Assembly: GCF_016862635.1 (NCBI RefSeq)
Contig: NZ_BONI01000011.1
Span: 62,001 to 126,000 of the forward strand
Direction: 5' to 3'
From: Catellatospora coxensis
GTDB taxonomy: Bacteria > Actinomycetota > Actinomycetes > Mycobacteriales > Micromonosporaceae
Length of the DNA: 64,000 nt
Shown: positions 44,991 to 54,900 of the stretch, in pieces
Layout: every line of letters starts with the position of its first letter
Numbering within the stretch: position 1 is the stretch's first letter
The notes under the pieces: generated by a model
What the model was told of the DNA's origin: nothing
What the model saw: the letters and a program-made list of their open reading frames with translations, nothing else
The model's database searches: none
Translations under genes and position numbers: made by a program

Positions 44991-45026
44991 GCGGCTCGTG
45001 CCCGCCGGAGTCCGGGCACGAGCCGC
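44991..45026 (-). terminator. Terminator of the MBL-fold gene
   Basis: GCGGCTCGTGCCCG (44991-45004) and CGGGCACGAGCCGC (45013-45026) form a perfect 14-bp stem with an 8-nt loop, 17 bp beyond the MBL gene stop. Confidence 0.8.
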
Positions 45027-45042
45027 GTCGAGCAGGGGGCGG

Positions 45043-46107
45043 TCAGGCGATGTACGCAGGGCCGCCGTTGCCCTCGGCCTGGTAGCCGTGGTGGGTACGC
45101 TCGGTGCGGGTGGTCTCGGCGACCGTCCAGGCGTGGTACTTCGTCCACACCGTCGCGCCGGCCAGCCGCTCAGGCCAGGTCTGACCGTTGGAGGTCGTCT
45201 TGGTGAGCGTCTTCTCGGTCGCGTAGTTCGCGATCGAGTTGATCCAGTTCTCCGCGCCGACCATCTGGTTCTCCCGGCCCAGGCCCACGACGAAGCCTTG
45301 CAGGGCCTCGGCGTTGCTCATCTCCCACAGCGCCTCTTCGGCGTAGCCGAGCAGGTCGTGCCAGTACTCGCGGACGACCTCGACGTCTTCGCGGGTGCCC
45401 CAGCGGGAGATGTGACCGCCGATCAGCGCCTTGAAGTCGTAGGAAAGGATGTCGTCGTGGGCCTGGTAGAACCCGCTGATGTTCTCCGACACGTCGCAGT
45501 GGGCGAACGTCACCGAGCCAGGGCTGACGATGTCGATCTTCGTGAGGACCTTCTGCGCCGGCCCGTAGATGTAGATGTTGCCCGGGCAGTGGTCGGCGCC
45601 CTTGTAGGACAGCTCCAGCTTGGTGCCGCCCACGTCCAGGGTCGCGTCGGTGCTGAACGTCTCCGTCGGGAGCGGCCGGTACCTGTCGGGGAAACGGGTA
45701 AGCAGCTCACGGGTGATGTCGTGCGCGATGATCTTCACGTTGGGACCGAACTGGGACGCCGCGCCGATGTGGTCGGAGTGCCAGTGGCTGTAGACCAGGT
45801 GCGTGACCGGCTCCCGGGTCACTGACCTGATCGCCGACTGCAGGTTCTCCCCCAGCCCGGGCGGGGCGTCGATGACGATCACGCCGTCGCCGGTCACCAC
45901 GAATCCGGCGTCGTACCCGGCAGGGCTGGTCACCCAGTAGAAGTTGCCGCCGTCGCCGACGTTCTCGACGTGGTAGCCCTTCGCGTAGAAGGACGGGTCG
46001 TCGAGGTAGTCGGGCATGAACTGCTTGGGCGACGGAGCGTTGCCCTCCACCACGGACTTCGGGAAGCCCCACTTGCTCGGGTAGAAGTCGCCGTACTTGC
46101 TGGCCAT
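45043..46107 (-). CDS. Metallo-beta-lactamase-fold hydrolase
   Basis: This 354-residue zinc hydrolase has the MBL signature HWHSDH in LVYSHWHSDHIGAASQFG, a later His in YKGADHCPGN and His in ALIGGHISRW. An N-terminal extension (about 1-50, rich in aromatic residues) and a helical C-terminus frame the domain. The resemblance is to the SoxH/alkylsulfatase-lactonase side of the family, not to antibiotic beta-lactamases. The ATG at 46107 has AAGGAAGG seven bases upstream. It diverges from the LLM-FAD fusion gene across 330 bp that contain repeated palindromes. Confidence 0.9.
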   Translation of the reverse strand: MASKYGDFYPSKWGFPKSVVEGNAPSPKQFMPDYLDDPSFYAKGYHVENVGDGGNFYWVTSPAGYDAGFVVTGDGVIVIDAPPGLGENLQSAIRSVTREPVTHLVYSHWHSDHIGAASQFGPNVKIIAHDITRELLTRFPDRYRPLPTETFSTDATLDVGGTKLELSYKGADHCPGNIYIYGPAQKVLTKIDIVSPGSVTFAHCDVSENISGFYQAHDDILSYDFKALIGGHISRWGTREDVEVVREYWHDLLGYAEEALWEMSNAEALQGFVVGLGRENQMVGAENWINSIANYATEKTLTKTTSNGQTWPERLAGATVWTKYHAWTVAETTRTERTHHGYQAEGNGGPAYIA

Positions 46108-46287
46108 TCTCTTGCCTTCCTTGTGTGAGCGCGGCCTGTTGACCGCACGAGCCGGTCGATCGTACACATCGTCGGACACTGTGTCCGATCGCTGCTAAGC
46201 TCGACCGACCTGCGAAATTGCCCCCCGACGCATTCGCTGCTTTCGCTCTCTGATGAGCCGTGCGATAAATGTTGTTGGGCAACTCAT

Positions 46288-46298
46288 TTGTTCAACAA
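46288..46298. promoter_or_regulatory. Candidate MarR-type operator A
   Basis: TTGTTCAACAA is a perfect palindrome (5-bp arms, one central base) in the AT-rich divergent region between the MBL and LLM-FAD genes. It recurs as TTGTTCAACTA at 46404. A MarR regulator is encoded 3.5 kb away at 49979. Confidence 0.5.
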
Positions 46299-46371
46299 TA
46301 CATCTGCTCGACAACGCGTCCAGTCGTCGTGACCCACGTCTCGCACGACCCCGAACCCACCAGATAGGTTG

Positions 46372-46414
46372 TTGACCAAAACTTTTGCTGACTACACTAT
46401 CGATTGTTCAACTA
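46372..46414 (+). promoter_or_regulatory. Candidate promoter and operator B of the LLM-FAD gene
   Basis: TTGACC (46372-46377) and TACACT (46393-46398) could be -35 and -10 boxes with a short 15-bp spacer. TTGTTCAACTA (46404-46414) falls at the expected transcription start and repeats operator A 116 bp away, close to eleven helical turns. That placement would suit repression by a dimeric regulator. Confidence 0.45.
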
Positions 46415-46437
46415 CTTGAGAGCTGGGAGCACGGGCC

Positions 46438-48720
46438 ATGCCCGATTACGGACACGAGTTGCTGTTCGGAACCTTCATCACGCCAGGCGCCGATGATCCC
46501 GACCGCGTGGTGGCGCTCGCCGAGCTGACCGAGGCCGCCGGCCTCGACCTCGCCACCTTCCAGGACCACCCGTACAACCCGGGCTTCCTCGACACCTGGA
46601 CCCTGCTGAGCTGGGTGGCGTCGCGTACCCAGCGGCTGCGGGTCTCAGCCAACGTGCTCAACCTGCCACTGCGCCCGCCTGCCGTGCTGGCCCGCGCCGC
46701 GGCCAGCCTTGACCTGCTGTCCAAGGGCCGCTTCGAGCTGGGCCTCGGGGCCGGAGCGATGTGGGACGGGATCGAGGGCATGGGCGGCCGCCGGCTCACC
46801 CCTGGACAGGGCGTGCAGGCGCTGCGCGAAGCCATCGACATCCTGCGCGGCGCCTGGGACACCTCCACCCGCGCCCTGTTACGTCAGGACGGCAAGCACT
46901 ACTCCGTTCCCGGGATGCGCCGCGGCCCGGCGCCGGCTCACGACATCGGCATCTGGCTCGGCGCCTACAAGCCCAAGATGCTCGAACTGACCGGCGCGGC
47001 AGCCGACGGCTGGCTGCCGACGCTGGAATACCTGCAGTCCCCGGACCGGTTCACCGCCAACCGGCTCATCGACGAGGGAGCAGAGAAAGCCGGCCGTGAC
47101 CCGCGCCAGATCCGTCGGCTGCTCAACCTGTTCCAGGTCGACTTCGCCGCCGCCGGCCGCGGATTCCTGCAGGGCCCACCCGGCCAGTGGGTCGAGCAAC
47201 TGCTGCCGATGGTGCTCGACGAGGGCTTCAGCGCGTTCATCATCGGCCGCGACGACCCCCGGCTCATCCAGATGTTCGCCCAGGAGGTCGCCCCCGCACT
47301 GCGGGAGGCCGTCGCCCGCGAAAGGGCCCGCACCGGTGTTCCCGCCGCGAGCTCGCGCCCGGCGGCAGTGCTCGCGCAGCGACTACCCGGCCTCGACTAC
47401 GACGCCCTTCCTCCCGCACTGGCCGCGCACGCGGTGGAACCCGGCGACCGCGACTACGAACGCGCCCGGCACAGCTACATCCGCCGGGGTTCGCCCGCGC
47501 TGGTGCTGCGGCCCGGCGTCGCCGCCGAGGTCGCCGACGCGATCCGGTACGCCCGCGGTCAGGGCGTGCCGTTGTCGGTACGCAGCGGCGGGCACGGCAT
47601 CAGCGGCCGCTCCACCAACGACGGCGGCATCGTCATCGACCTGTCCCGCATGAACAGCGTCCAGGTGCTCGACCGCGACCGGCGGCTCATCCGCCTCGAA
47701 CCGGGCGCCCGCTGGGGCGAGGTCGCCCGCCAGCTCGCACCGCACGGCCTGGCGATGAGCTCCGGCGACTACGGCGACGTCGGCGTCGGCGGCCTGGCCA
47801 CCACCGCCGGCATCGGCTACCTCGCCCGCCGCTACGGCCTCACCATCGACCACGTCGTGGCCGCCGAGATCGTCACCGCCGACAGCCGCATCCTGCGCGT
47901 CGACGCCGGACACCACCCGGACCTGTTCTGGGCGATACGCGGCGCGGGCGGCAACTTCGGCGTCGTCACCGCCCTGGAGCTGGAGGCCTACGAGGTCGCC
48001 GACGTCGCCGTCGCCCAGCTCACCGTCGACGCCGACGACACCGCGGGCCTGCTGACCCGCTGGGCGGCCCTGGTCGAGCAGGCCCCGCGCGAACTGAGCA
48101 GCTTCCTGTCGGTGTTCGGCACTGCTCGCGGCCCGATGGCCCGGGTCACCCTGGTCTACGCCGGAGACGACGTCGAGTCGGCGCAGCACGCGCTCACCCC
48201 GTTCGTCGACATCGGTCCGCTCCTCGGCCAGCAGGCGCAGCTCATGCCGTACGCGACGCTGGTCGCACCACCGCACAACCGCCACCACGGCCAGGGACTC
48301 GAGGACACCCGCAGCGGGCTGCTGCACCACATCACCGCCGAAGCCGCGGCGAGCATGCGCTCGATGATGCACTCCGGCGAGGTGTCGGTGATGCAGATTC
48401 GCAGCGTCGGCGGCGCCGTCAACGACGTGGAGCCCGAGGCCACCGCGTACGCCCACCGCAGCCAGAACTTCTCCGTGATCGCCGCTACCGACCCCGAACG
48501 CGTCGCGCACCTGGACCGGCACTGGGCCGACCTGCGGCCCCACCTGGACGGCATGTACCTCAGCTTCGAGACCCGCGACGACCCGAAGCTGCTGACCGAG
48601 GCGTTCCCGGGGCCGACGCTGAGCCGGCTGCGCCGGATCAAGGCCGAATACGACCCCGACAACGTGTTCAACCGCAACTTCCCGATCCCTCCGGCGCGCG
48701 ACGTCGTGCCACAACGCTGA
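46438..48720 (+). CDS. Fusion of LLM flavin monooxygenase and FAD-linked (BBE-type) oxidoreductase
   Basis: A single 760-residue frame joins two flavoenzymes. Residues about 1-295 form a luciferase-like (LLM class) barrel: LLFGTFITPG, TFQDHPYNPGF, GRFELGLGAGAMWDGIEGMG (blocks separated) and GIWLGAYKPKMLELTG. After a short linker, residues about 340-760 form an FAD-binding type-4/berberine-bridge-like oxidase. His386 in VRSGGHGISG is the usual 8-alpha-histidyl FAD site. The second covalent Cys of BBE enzymes is absent, so attachment would be by one bond. The C-terminal BBE helix YDPDNVFNRNF is intact. No internal stop or ribosome site was seen at the junction. It heads an operon with an alcohol dehydrogenase. 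Confidence 0.9.
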   Translation: MPDYGHELLFGTFITPGADDPDRVVALAELTEAAGLDLATFQDHPYNPGFLDTWTLLSWVASRTQRLRVSANVLNLPLRPPAVLARAAASLDLLSKGRFELGLGAGAMWDGIEGMGGRRLTPGQGVQALREAIDILRGAWDTSTRALLRQDGKHYSVPGMRRGPAPAHDIGIWLGAYKPKMLELTGAAADGWLPTLEYLQSPDRFTANRLIDEGAEKAGRDPRQIRRLLNLFQVDFAAAGRGFLQGPPGQWVEQLLPMVLDEGFSAFIIGRDDPRLIQMFAQEVAPALREAVARERARTGVPAASSRPAAVLAQRLPGLDYDALPPALAAHAVEPGDRDYERARHSYIRRGSPALVLRPGVAAEVADAIRYARGQGVPLSVRSGGHGISGRSTNDGGIVIDLSRMNSVQVLDRDRRLIRLEPGARWGEVARQLAPHGLAMSSGDYGDVGVGGLATTAGIGYLARRYGLTIDHVVAAEIVTADSRILRVDAGHHPDLFWAIRGAGGNFGVVTALELEAYEVADVAVAQLTVDADDTAGLLTRWAALVEQAPRELSSFLSVFGTARGPMARVTLVYAGDDVESAQHALTPFVDIGPLLGQQAQLMPYATLVAPPHNRHHGQGLEDTRSGLLHHITAEAAASMRSMMHSGEVSVMQIRSVGGAVNDVEPEATAYAHRSQNFSVIAATDPERVAHLDRHWADLRPHLDGMYLSFETRDDPKLLTEAFPGPTLSRLRRIKAEYDPDNVFNRNFPIPPARDVVPQR

Positions 48721-48784
48721 GGCAACGGACCCCCCGAGCCATCACCGGCCGGGCAGCAACACCCTTCGAGAAAGAGGAACACCC

Positions 48785-49912
48785 ATGCAGATACGAGCCG
48801 CAGTGTCGACCGGGCCAGGCGAGCGCTTCGCCTTCGAGAACCTGCAACTCGACGAACCGCGCGGCGACGAGGTCCTGGTGCGTATCGTCGCCACCGGCAT
48901 CTGCCAGACCGACGCCCACGCCCGCAACGGGCACCTGCCCGTGCCTCAGCCGATCGTGCTGGGCCACGAAGGCGCGGGAGTCGTCGAGCGGGTCGGCCCC
49001 GACGTCACCGACCTGCGACCGGGCGACCATGTCGTGCTGTCGTTCCAGGCCTGCGGGGGATGCCCCCAGTGCCTGTCCGGCCACCCCGCATACTGCGAGC
49101 AGGCCATGCCGGCCAATTTCTCCGGCGCGCGGATCGACGGCACCCGAGGAGTGCACCGCATCGGCCCGGACGCCCGTCCGGTGTCGGGGCACTTCTTCGG
49201 GCAGTCTTCTTTCGCCACTCACGCACTGGCCACCCGGCGCAACACCGTCAAGGTCGACAGAGCTCTTCCGCTGGAGCTGCTCGGACCGCTGGGCTGCGGC
49301 TTCCAGACCGGTGCCGGTGCTGTGCTCAACACCTTCTCCGTATCCGCGGGTGACACGATCGCGATCTTCGGTGTCGGCGCAGTCGGGTTCGGTGCTCTCA
49401 TGGCGGCGCACCTGGCCGGAGCCGCCACGATCATCGCCGTCGACGTCAACCCCCAGCGCCTGGCCCTGGCAGCCGACCTGGGTGCGACCCACACCGTCAA
49501 CGCGCTCGAACACGAGGTCGCCAAGACGATCCAGGAGATCACGGGGGCGGGTGTCGGCTACGTGCTGGACACGACCGGACGTGCCGACATGCTCGACAAC
49601 GCCGTCGACGCCCTGCGGCCACTGGGCCGGGTGGGCCTGGTCGCGGGTGGAGCGCCCGACAGCGTCGTGCCCGCCGCGAAGCTGGCTTTCGGCAAGACCG
49701 TGTCGGGGATCGTGCAGGGCGACGCGGTGCCGCAACTGTTCATCCCTCGGCTGGTCGAGCTGTTCGCCTCGGGTCGCTTCCCCGTCGACCGGCTGATCCG
49801 TTTCTACGACTTCGACGACATCGAGGCCGCATTCGCCGCGGCTGCCAGCGGCGAGGCCGTGAAGCCGGTACTCAGAATGCCACCTGCCGAAGAGCGCGCA
49901 GCCAGGCCGTGA
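48785..49912 (+). CDS. Zinc-dependent alcohol dehydrogenase (aryl-alcohol/class III-like)
   Basis: This 375-residue medium-chain dehydrogenase oxidises primary alcohols with NAD. The catalytic zinc ligands are Cys in GICQTDAH and His in GHEGAGVVERVG. The structural zinc cysteines are spaced as usual in CGGCPQCLSGHPAYC. The Rossmann motif is FGVGAVGFGALMAA. A loop between about 120 and 145 matches the longer aryl-alcohol dehydrogenases. AGAGGAA precedes the ATG. It follows the LLM-FAD gene by 64 bp and converges on marR. Together with the aldehyde dehydrogenase at 50621 it would take an alcohol to the acid. Confidence 0.93.
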   Translation: MQIRAAVSTGPGERFAFENLQLDEPRGDEVLVRIVATGICQTDAHARNGHLPVPQPIVLGHEGAGVVERVGPDVTDLRPGDHVVLSFQACGGCPQCLSGHPAYCEQAMPANFSGARIDGTRGVHRIGPDARPVSGHFFGQSSFATHALATRRNTVKVDRALPLELLGPLGCGFQTGAGAVLNTFSVSAGDTIAIFGVGAVGFGALMAAHLAGAATIIAVDVNPQRLALAADLGATHTVNALEHEVAKTIQEITGAGVGYVLDTTGRADMLDNAVDALRPLGRVGLVAGGAPDSVVPAAKLAFGKTVSGIVQGDAVPQLFIPRLVELFASGRFPVDRLIRFYDFDDIEAAFAAAASGEAVKPVLRMPPAEERAARP

Positions 49913-49978
49913 GCACCGCGACGGACCGTCGTGCCGGGAACTGGCCGACCCGCTGCGGCGCAGGTGCCGACGGACGAA

Positions 49979-50506
49979 TCAGGCAGCCGGGGCGGGCTGG
50001 TCGATCACGCTCTCCACGGCCAGACACGGGTCGGTGCCCGGCGCAGCGGTCACGATCGCCTCGGCCGCGCGCTCGGCCGCCTCCCGGAAACCGGCACGTT
50101 GCTGCGGGGTCAGCCCGCCGAGCACGTAGTCCTCGGCCCGGGCGACTCGCTCCTCGGCGTCGGCGAGCACCTGGCGGCCCTTGTCGGTGGCCACGATGCG
50201 GCGGGCTCGCCGGTCGCGGGGGTCCAGCTGCCGCTCGATCAGACCGGCGGCTTCGAGGTCGTCGATGACGTATGTCAGCACGCTGCGGTCGATGACCAGC
50301 CGCGTGGCCAGGGCGCCTTGAGTCGGGACGTCTTCGTGCACGACCACGGCGAGGATGTGGTAACCGCGGCTGCCGTGGGGAAGATCCTGCAGCACTTCCT
50401 CGACGAACTCCTGCCACCGCCGCAGCACCATGCCCAGTGACCAGCCGAAGTTGACTCCGCGTTGGCGGTCGGCCGGAGCGGGCAAAGCGTCTGTAGCAGC
50501 TGACAT
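49979..50506 (-). CDS. MarR-family transcriptional regulator of the redox island
   Basis: This 175-residue repressor has a MarR winged helix: GYHILAVVVHEDVPTQGAL, RLVIDRSVLTYVIDDLEAAG in the recognition region and the wing RQLDPRDRRARRIV. It diverges from the aldehyde dehydrogenase gene across 114 AT-rich bp. Likely targets are that gene and the divergent LLM-FAD/MBL region, which has related TTGTT/AACAA palindromes. The ligand is perhaps an aromatic alcohol, aldehyde or acid (inference). Confidence 0.92.
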   Translation of the reverse strand: MSAATDALPAPADRQRGVNFGWSLGMVLRRWQEFVEEVLQDLPHGSRGYHILAVVVHEDVPTQGALATRLVIDRSVLTYVIDDLEAAGLIERQLDPRDRRARRIVATDKGRQVLADAEERVARAEDYVLGGLTPQQRAGFREAAERAAEAIVTAAPGTDPCLAVESVIDQPAPAA

Positions 50507-50545
50507 GTACCCGACGATAGCACAGTGTGTTGATCACAACATCGA

Positions 50546-50575
50546 TTGACGAACAAATCATTTGCTGGACATAAT
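50546..50575 (+). promoter_or_regulatory. Candidate sigma70-type promoter of the aldehyde dehydrogenase gene
   Basis: TTGACG (50546-50551) and CATAAT (50570-50575) are separated by 18 bp in the AT-rich divergent region. The GTG start follows at 50621. GTTGATCACAAC just upstream (50529-50540) has GTTG/CAAC arms and may be a MarR site. Confidence 0.55.
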
Positions 50576-50620
50576 AGTTTTGGATAACCGATCAGGTACC
50601 AACCGAAACGGAGCACCACC

Positions 50621-52036
<1,416 letters not shown>

Positions 52037-52342
52037 CCGCGAAGGCCGGCTTCGTCCTGCTCGTCGCAGGGCACCGGGCTGAGCGCGTGCCGGGTCGCAC
52101 CGCTCCGGCGACGGAGGACCACCGAGGGTTCGGTGCCGCGACTCCGAAGCGCCGCCGAACCCACAGGTCAGCACATCGGCCTTCGAGGCGGCGAGCCGAC
52201 TGCCCACACGCACAAGCCTCGGCGTGCCGACGGTCGGCGGTCGGCGATGCGGGTGGTATCGAGCGCCGATGAGAAATGGCGCCGACAGTAGTGTGAGCAC
52301 GGTCCGGTGCAATGCGCTGCGCGCATCAAGGGAGTGCAAGAC
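52037..52342. other. Intergenic region, no gene seen
   Basis: These 306 bp lie between the aldehyde dehydrogenase and the RibD-like gene. Only shadow-type frames occur. A TAGTGT box at 52289-52294 could be the -10 of the downstream gene, 50 bp before its start. Confidence 0.5.
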
Positions 52343-52909
52343 GTGAGACCACTTCGATACTCGATCAACGTCACACTGGACGGCTGCTGCCATCACGAGG
52401 CGGGGCTCCCGCCCGACGAGGAGTCGATGCGCTACTGGACCGCGGAGATGGCACGAGCCGACGCGCTGCTGTTCGGCCGGGTGACCTACGAGATGATGGA
52501 GTCGGCGTGGCGGCGGCCGGCCTCCGGCACGTGGCCCGACTGGATGGGTGAGTGGCAGATCCCGTTCGCCGAGACCATCGACGGTGCGAAGAAGTACGTC
52601 GTGTCGAGCACGCTGAGCGGGGTCGACTGGAATGCCGAGCTGGTGCGGGGCGATTTGGGGCAGGCGGTTCAGCGGCTCAAGCAGGAGCCGGGCGAGGGCC
52701 TGTTCGTGGGTGGCGTGACGCTCCCCCTGGCGTTGGCGCAGCTGGGACTGATCGACGAGTACGTGTTCGTCGTGCAGCCGGTGCTCGCCGGACACGGGCC
52801 GACGTTGCTCGCCGGTCTGCGCGAGCGCATCCAGCTCGAACTCGTGGATCGCCATGAGTTCCGGTCGGGGGCCGCCGCCCTGCGATACCGGCCGCGGGTA
52901 ACGGCCTGA
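52343..52909 (+). CDS. Dihydrofolate reductase-like (RibD C-terminal) protein
   Basis: This 188-residue protein has the DHFR/RibD-C fold: LRYSINVTLDGCC at the start, ADALLFGRVTYEMM, KKYVVSSTL and GLFVGGVTLPLALAQLGLIDEY in blocks. Members of this YwjB/YyaP-like group are NADPH-binding reductases of unknown substrate and are not the cellular folate enzyme. The GTG at 52343 is chosen with GGAG eight bases upstream; an in-frame ATG at 52307 is an alternative. Confidence 0.9.
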   Translation: MRPLRYSINVTLDGCCHHEAGLPPDEESMRYWTAEMARADALLFGRVTYEMMESAWRRPASGTWPDWMGEWQIPFAETIDGAKKYVVSSTLSGVDWNAELVRGDLGQAVQRLKQEPGEGLFVGGVTLPLALAQLGLIDEYVFVVQPVLAGHGPTLLAGLRERIQLELVDRHEFRSGAAALRYRPRVTA

Positions 52910-52916
52910 CGTTCCC

Positions 52917-52948
52917 GCAGTGCCGCCGCTGTGGCGCGGCGGCACTGC
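52917..52948. terminator. Bidirectional terminator
   Basis: GCAGTGCCGCCGC and GCGGCGGCACTGC form a perfect 13-bp stem with a 6-nt loop between the convergent RibD-like and GH54 genes. Confidence 0.85.
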
Positions 52949-52979
52949 GAGGGTGGTCAGGGCCGAAGGCCCGTTCGTG

Positions 52980-54500
52980 TCATCGGTAGCCCGCGGCGAC
53001 GATGTTGGCCTGGACGGCGTTCTCGACGGCATCGGACGGGTAGCCCGCCACCATGGCGCCCTCGTAGAACGTGCCAGCGCTGGCGTTGGCGCCGCCGTCG
53101 GGTTTGCAGCAGTCTCCGCCGCTGCCCAGCACGATGGCTCCCTGCTTCTTCATCGGGCTGTACCCGTTGGGAAGCGCGCCGTCCCACAGCGTGAACAGGC
53201 CCCCGGACTGGGCGTTGCTGCCCTTGATCGCGAACCGCGACACGCCGTTGTTCTTCAGCGTCGCCGTGACGAACTTGCTGGTGAACGCCCGCTGGTTCGG
53301 GTTCCAGGTGCTGCTGCCGCCCGGGAACAGGCCCCATTCGAGATCGGCCTGCACCCACGGCCCCGAACCCGAGCAGCCGCCGAACCAGCAGCTCGTGCCG
53401 AAGTAGATCGCGTCCATGGCACCGGCCGCGTCGGCCTTGCGGGTGGTCTCGCTGTTGCCGTAGTCGAAACAGCAGCCGCTGTTGACGTGGGTGCCGCTGG
53501 TGACCATGTACATCCCCTCGGGTGCGCTGCCGGTCGGGACACCGGTGAGGTGGCCGTCGCGCCAGTAGCTGTTGCCGGGGTTGATGTACAGCGAGTACGC
53601 CTTGCTGCCGCCGACCGTCAGCGACTCGGTCGTCGCCACGGCCGGACGGCTCTGCGGTGATCCGGGGACCACGCTGGATCCCTGGTACCACAGGTCGTTG
53701 CCGCGCCCGGACTGGTCGAACAGCACCGTGATGACGCACGTGGTGTTCGCGCAGAACGAATCCTGCGCCGCCGCGTTGGCGGTGCCGCCGGTGCTCAGGA
53801 CGCCGATGTTGCGGGTGGTGTTGTCCGACGAGCGCCTGACCTGGTACAGGTTTCCGCTGTACGCCTGGTAGAGGGCTCGGGTGGTGCTGTGCGCCGCGAT
53901 GCAGGGCGTGCCGCCGGCACCGTAGATGTCGCACGGGCCGCCCCCCGGCGGAGGCGCCGAGGTCGTCGGGGTCGGGCTCGGCGAGCCCGGCACCGACTGC
54001 GCCCACTGCTGGTTGGCCCCGCCGTGGCAGGCCCAGAGCAGGATCTTCGTGCCGTTGGCCGTCCCTGCGGCGTTGGCGTCCAGGCACAGGCCGGACTGCA
54101 CGCCGGTGATGGTGCCGTTGGCGTTGACGTTCCACTGCTGGTTGTTCTGGCCGTTGCAGTCCCAGATGATGGCCTGCGTGCCGTTGGTGGTGCCCCGGCC
54201 GGATGCGTCGAGGCATTTGTTGCCGTAGACCGTCAGCTGGCCCGACGTGGTGAGAGTCCAGGCCTGGCCGGCGGAGTTGTTGCAGTCCCAGAGCTGGGCC
54301 TGCAGGCCGTTGCTGGTGCCGGAGTTGGGCACCTCGAGGCACCGTCCGGACGGGCCGCCGACGATTCGGGTGGGCGTGCCGACCGTCGCCGCCTGCGCGA
54401 CTTCGGCCTGCACGGCGACGACCACGCCCGCCGATGCCAGGGCCAGGGCCAGGGTGGCGGCTGCCGCCCACCGGGAGCGGCCTTTGCTCATCTGAACCAT
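52980..54500 (-). CDS. Secreted GH54 alpha-L-arabinofuranosidase with N-terminal CBM13
   Basis: This 506-residue exported enzyme removes arabinofuranosyl side chains from arabinan or arabinoxylan. A signal peptide covers about residues 1-38. A ricin-type lectin CBM13 (about 40-168) follows, with repeated QLWDCN/QQW elements, then a Pro/Ser/Thr linker. The GH54 (AbfB) catalytic domain runs from about 185 to the end, starting GPCDIYGAGGTPCIAAHSTT. By comparison with the fungal enzyme, the nucleophile Glu is in ADLEWGLFPGG and the acid/base Asp is in LGSGGDCCKPDGG. The typical CBM42 at the C-terminus is missing. GAGGTGA lies four bases before the ATG. It starts 40 bp after the ThuA gene stop, so the two may be cotranscribed. 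Confidence 0.92.
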   Translation of the reverse strand: MVQMSKGRSRWAAAATLALALASAGVVVAVQAEVAQAATVGTPTRIVGGPSGRCLEVPNSGTSNGLQAQLWDCNNSAGQAWTLTTSGQLTVYGNKCLDASGRGTTNGTQAIIWDCNGQNNQQWNVNANGTITGVQSGLCLDANAAGTANGTKILLWACHGGANQQWAQSVPGSPSPTPTTSAPPPGGGPCDIYGAGGTPCIAAHSTTRALYQAYSGNLYQVRRSSDNTTRNIGVLSTGGTANAAAQDSFCANTTCVITVLFDQSGRGNDLWYQGSSVVPGSPQSRPAVATTESLTVGGSKAYSLYINPGNSYWRDGHLTGVPTGSAPEGMYMVTSGTHVNSGCCFDYGNSETTRKADAAGAMDAIYFGTSCWFGGCSGSGPWVQADLEWGLFPGGSSTWNPNQRAFTSKFVTATLKNNGVSRFAIKGSNAQSGGLFTLWDGALPNGYSPMKKQGAIVLGSGGDCCKPDGGANASAGTFYEGAMVAGYPSDAVENAVQANIVAAGYR

Positions 54501-54540
54501 GGAGTCACCTCACCAATCTCGGTTACGGATCGCGGCCGCA

Positions 54541-54900
54541 TCAGGGCAGGGTCCACTTCTGGTTGGCGCCGCCGTTGCAGGTCCACAGGGCCACGACCGT
54601 GCCGTCGGCCGAGTTGTTGCCGGAAACGTCCAGGCACTTGCCCGACTGCGGGTTGCGCAGCGTCTGGTCCGAACTCTGGTATGTCCAGTTCTGCGCCGCG
54701 CCACCGGTGCACGTCCACAGCTGGATCTTCGTGCCGTTGGCGGTCCCTCCCCCGCTGACGTCCAGGCACTTGCCGAGCGCCCGCAGTGTCGAACCCGACA
54801 CCGTCCACGTCTGCGGGGCACCGCCGTTGCACGTGTACAGCTGGATCTGCGTGCCGTCGGCCGACGAACCGCCGCGCACGTCCAGGCACTTGCCCGCCAG
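54541..54900. repeat. CBM13-encoding segment, copy 1 of a near-identical pair
   Basis: The 3' end of the ThuA gene and of the sugar dehydrogenase gene (56724-57085) match over about 360 bp with scattered silent and a few coding changes. Flanking CBM6 regions are clearly less similar. This indicates recent duplication or gene conversion of the carbohydrate-binding tail. Confidence 0.85.

Noticed and set aside
45043-46107. Antibiotic-resistance beta-lactamase
   Set aside because: The HxHxDH fold is present, but length, missing signal peptide and N-terminal extension fit general MBL-fold hydrolases, not secreted metallo-beta-lactamases.
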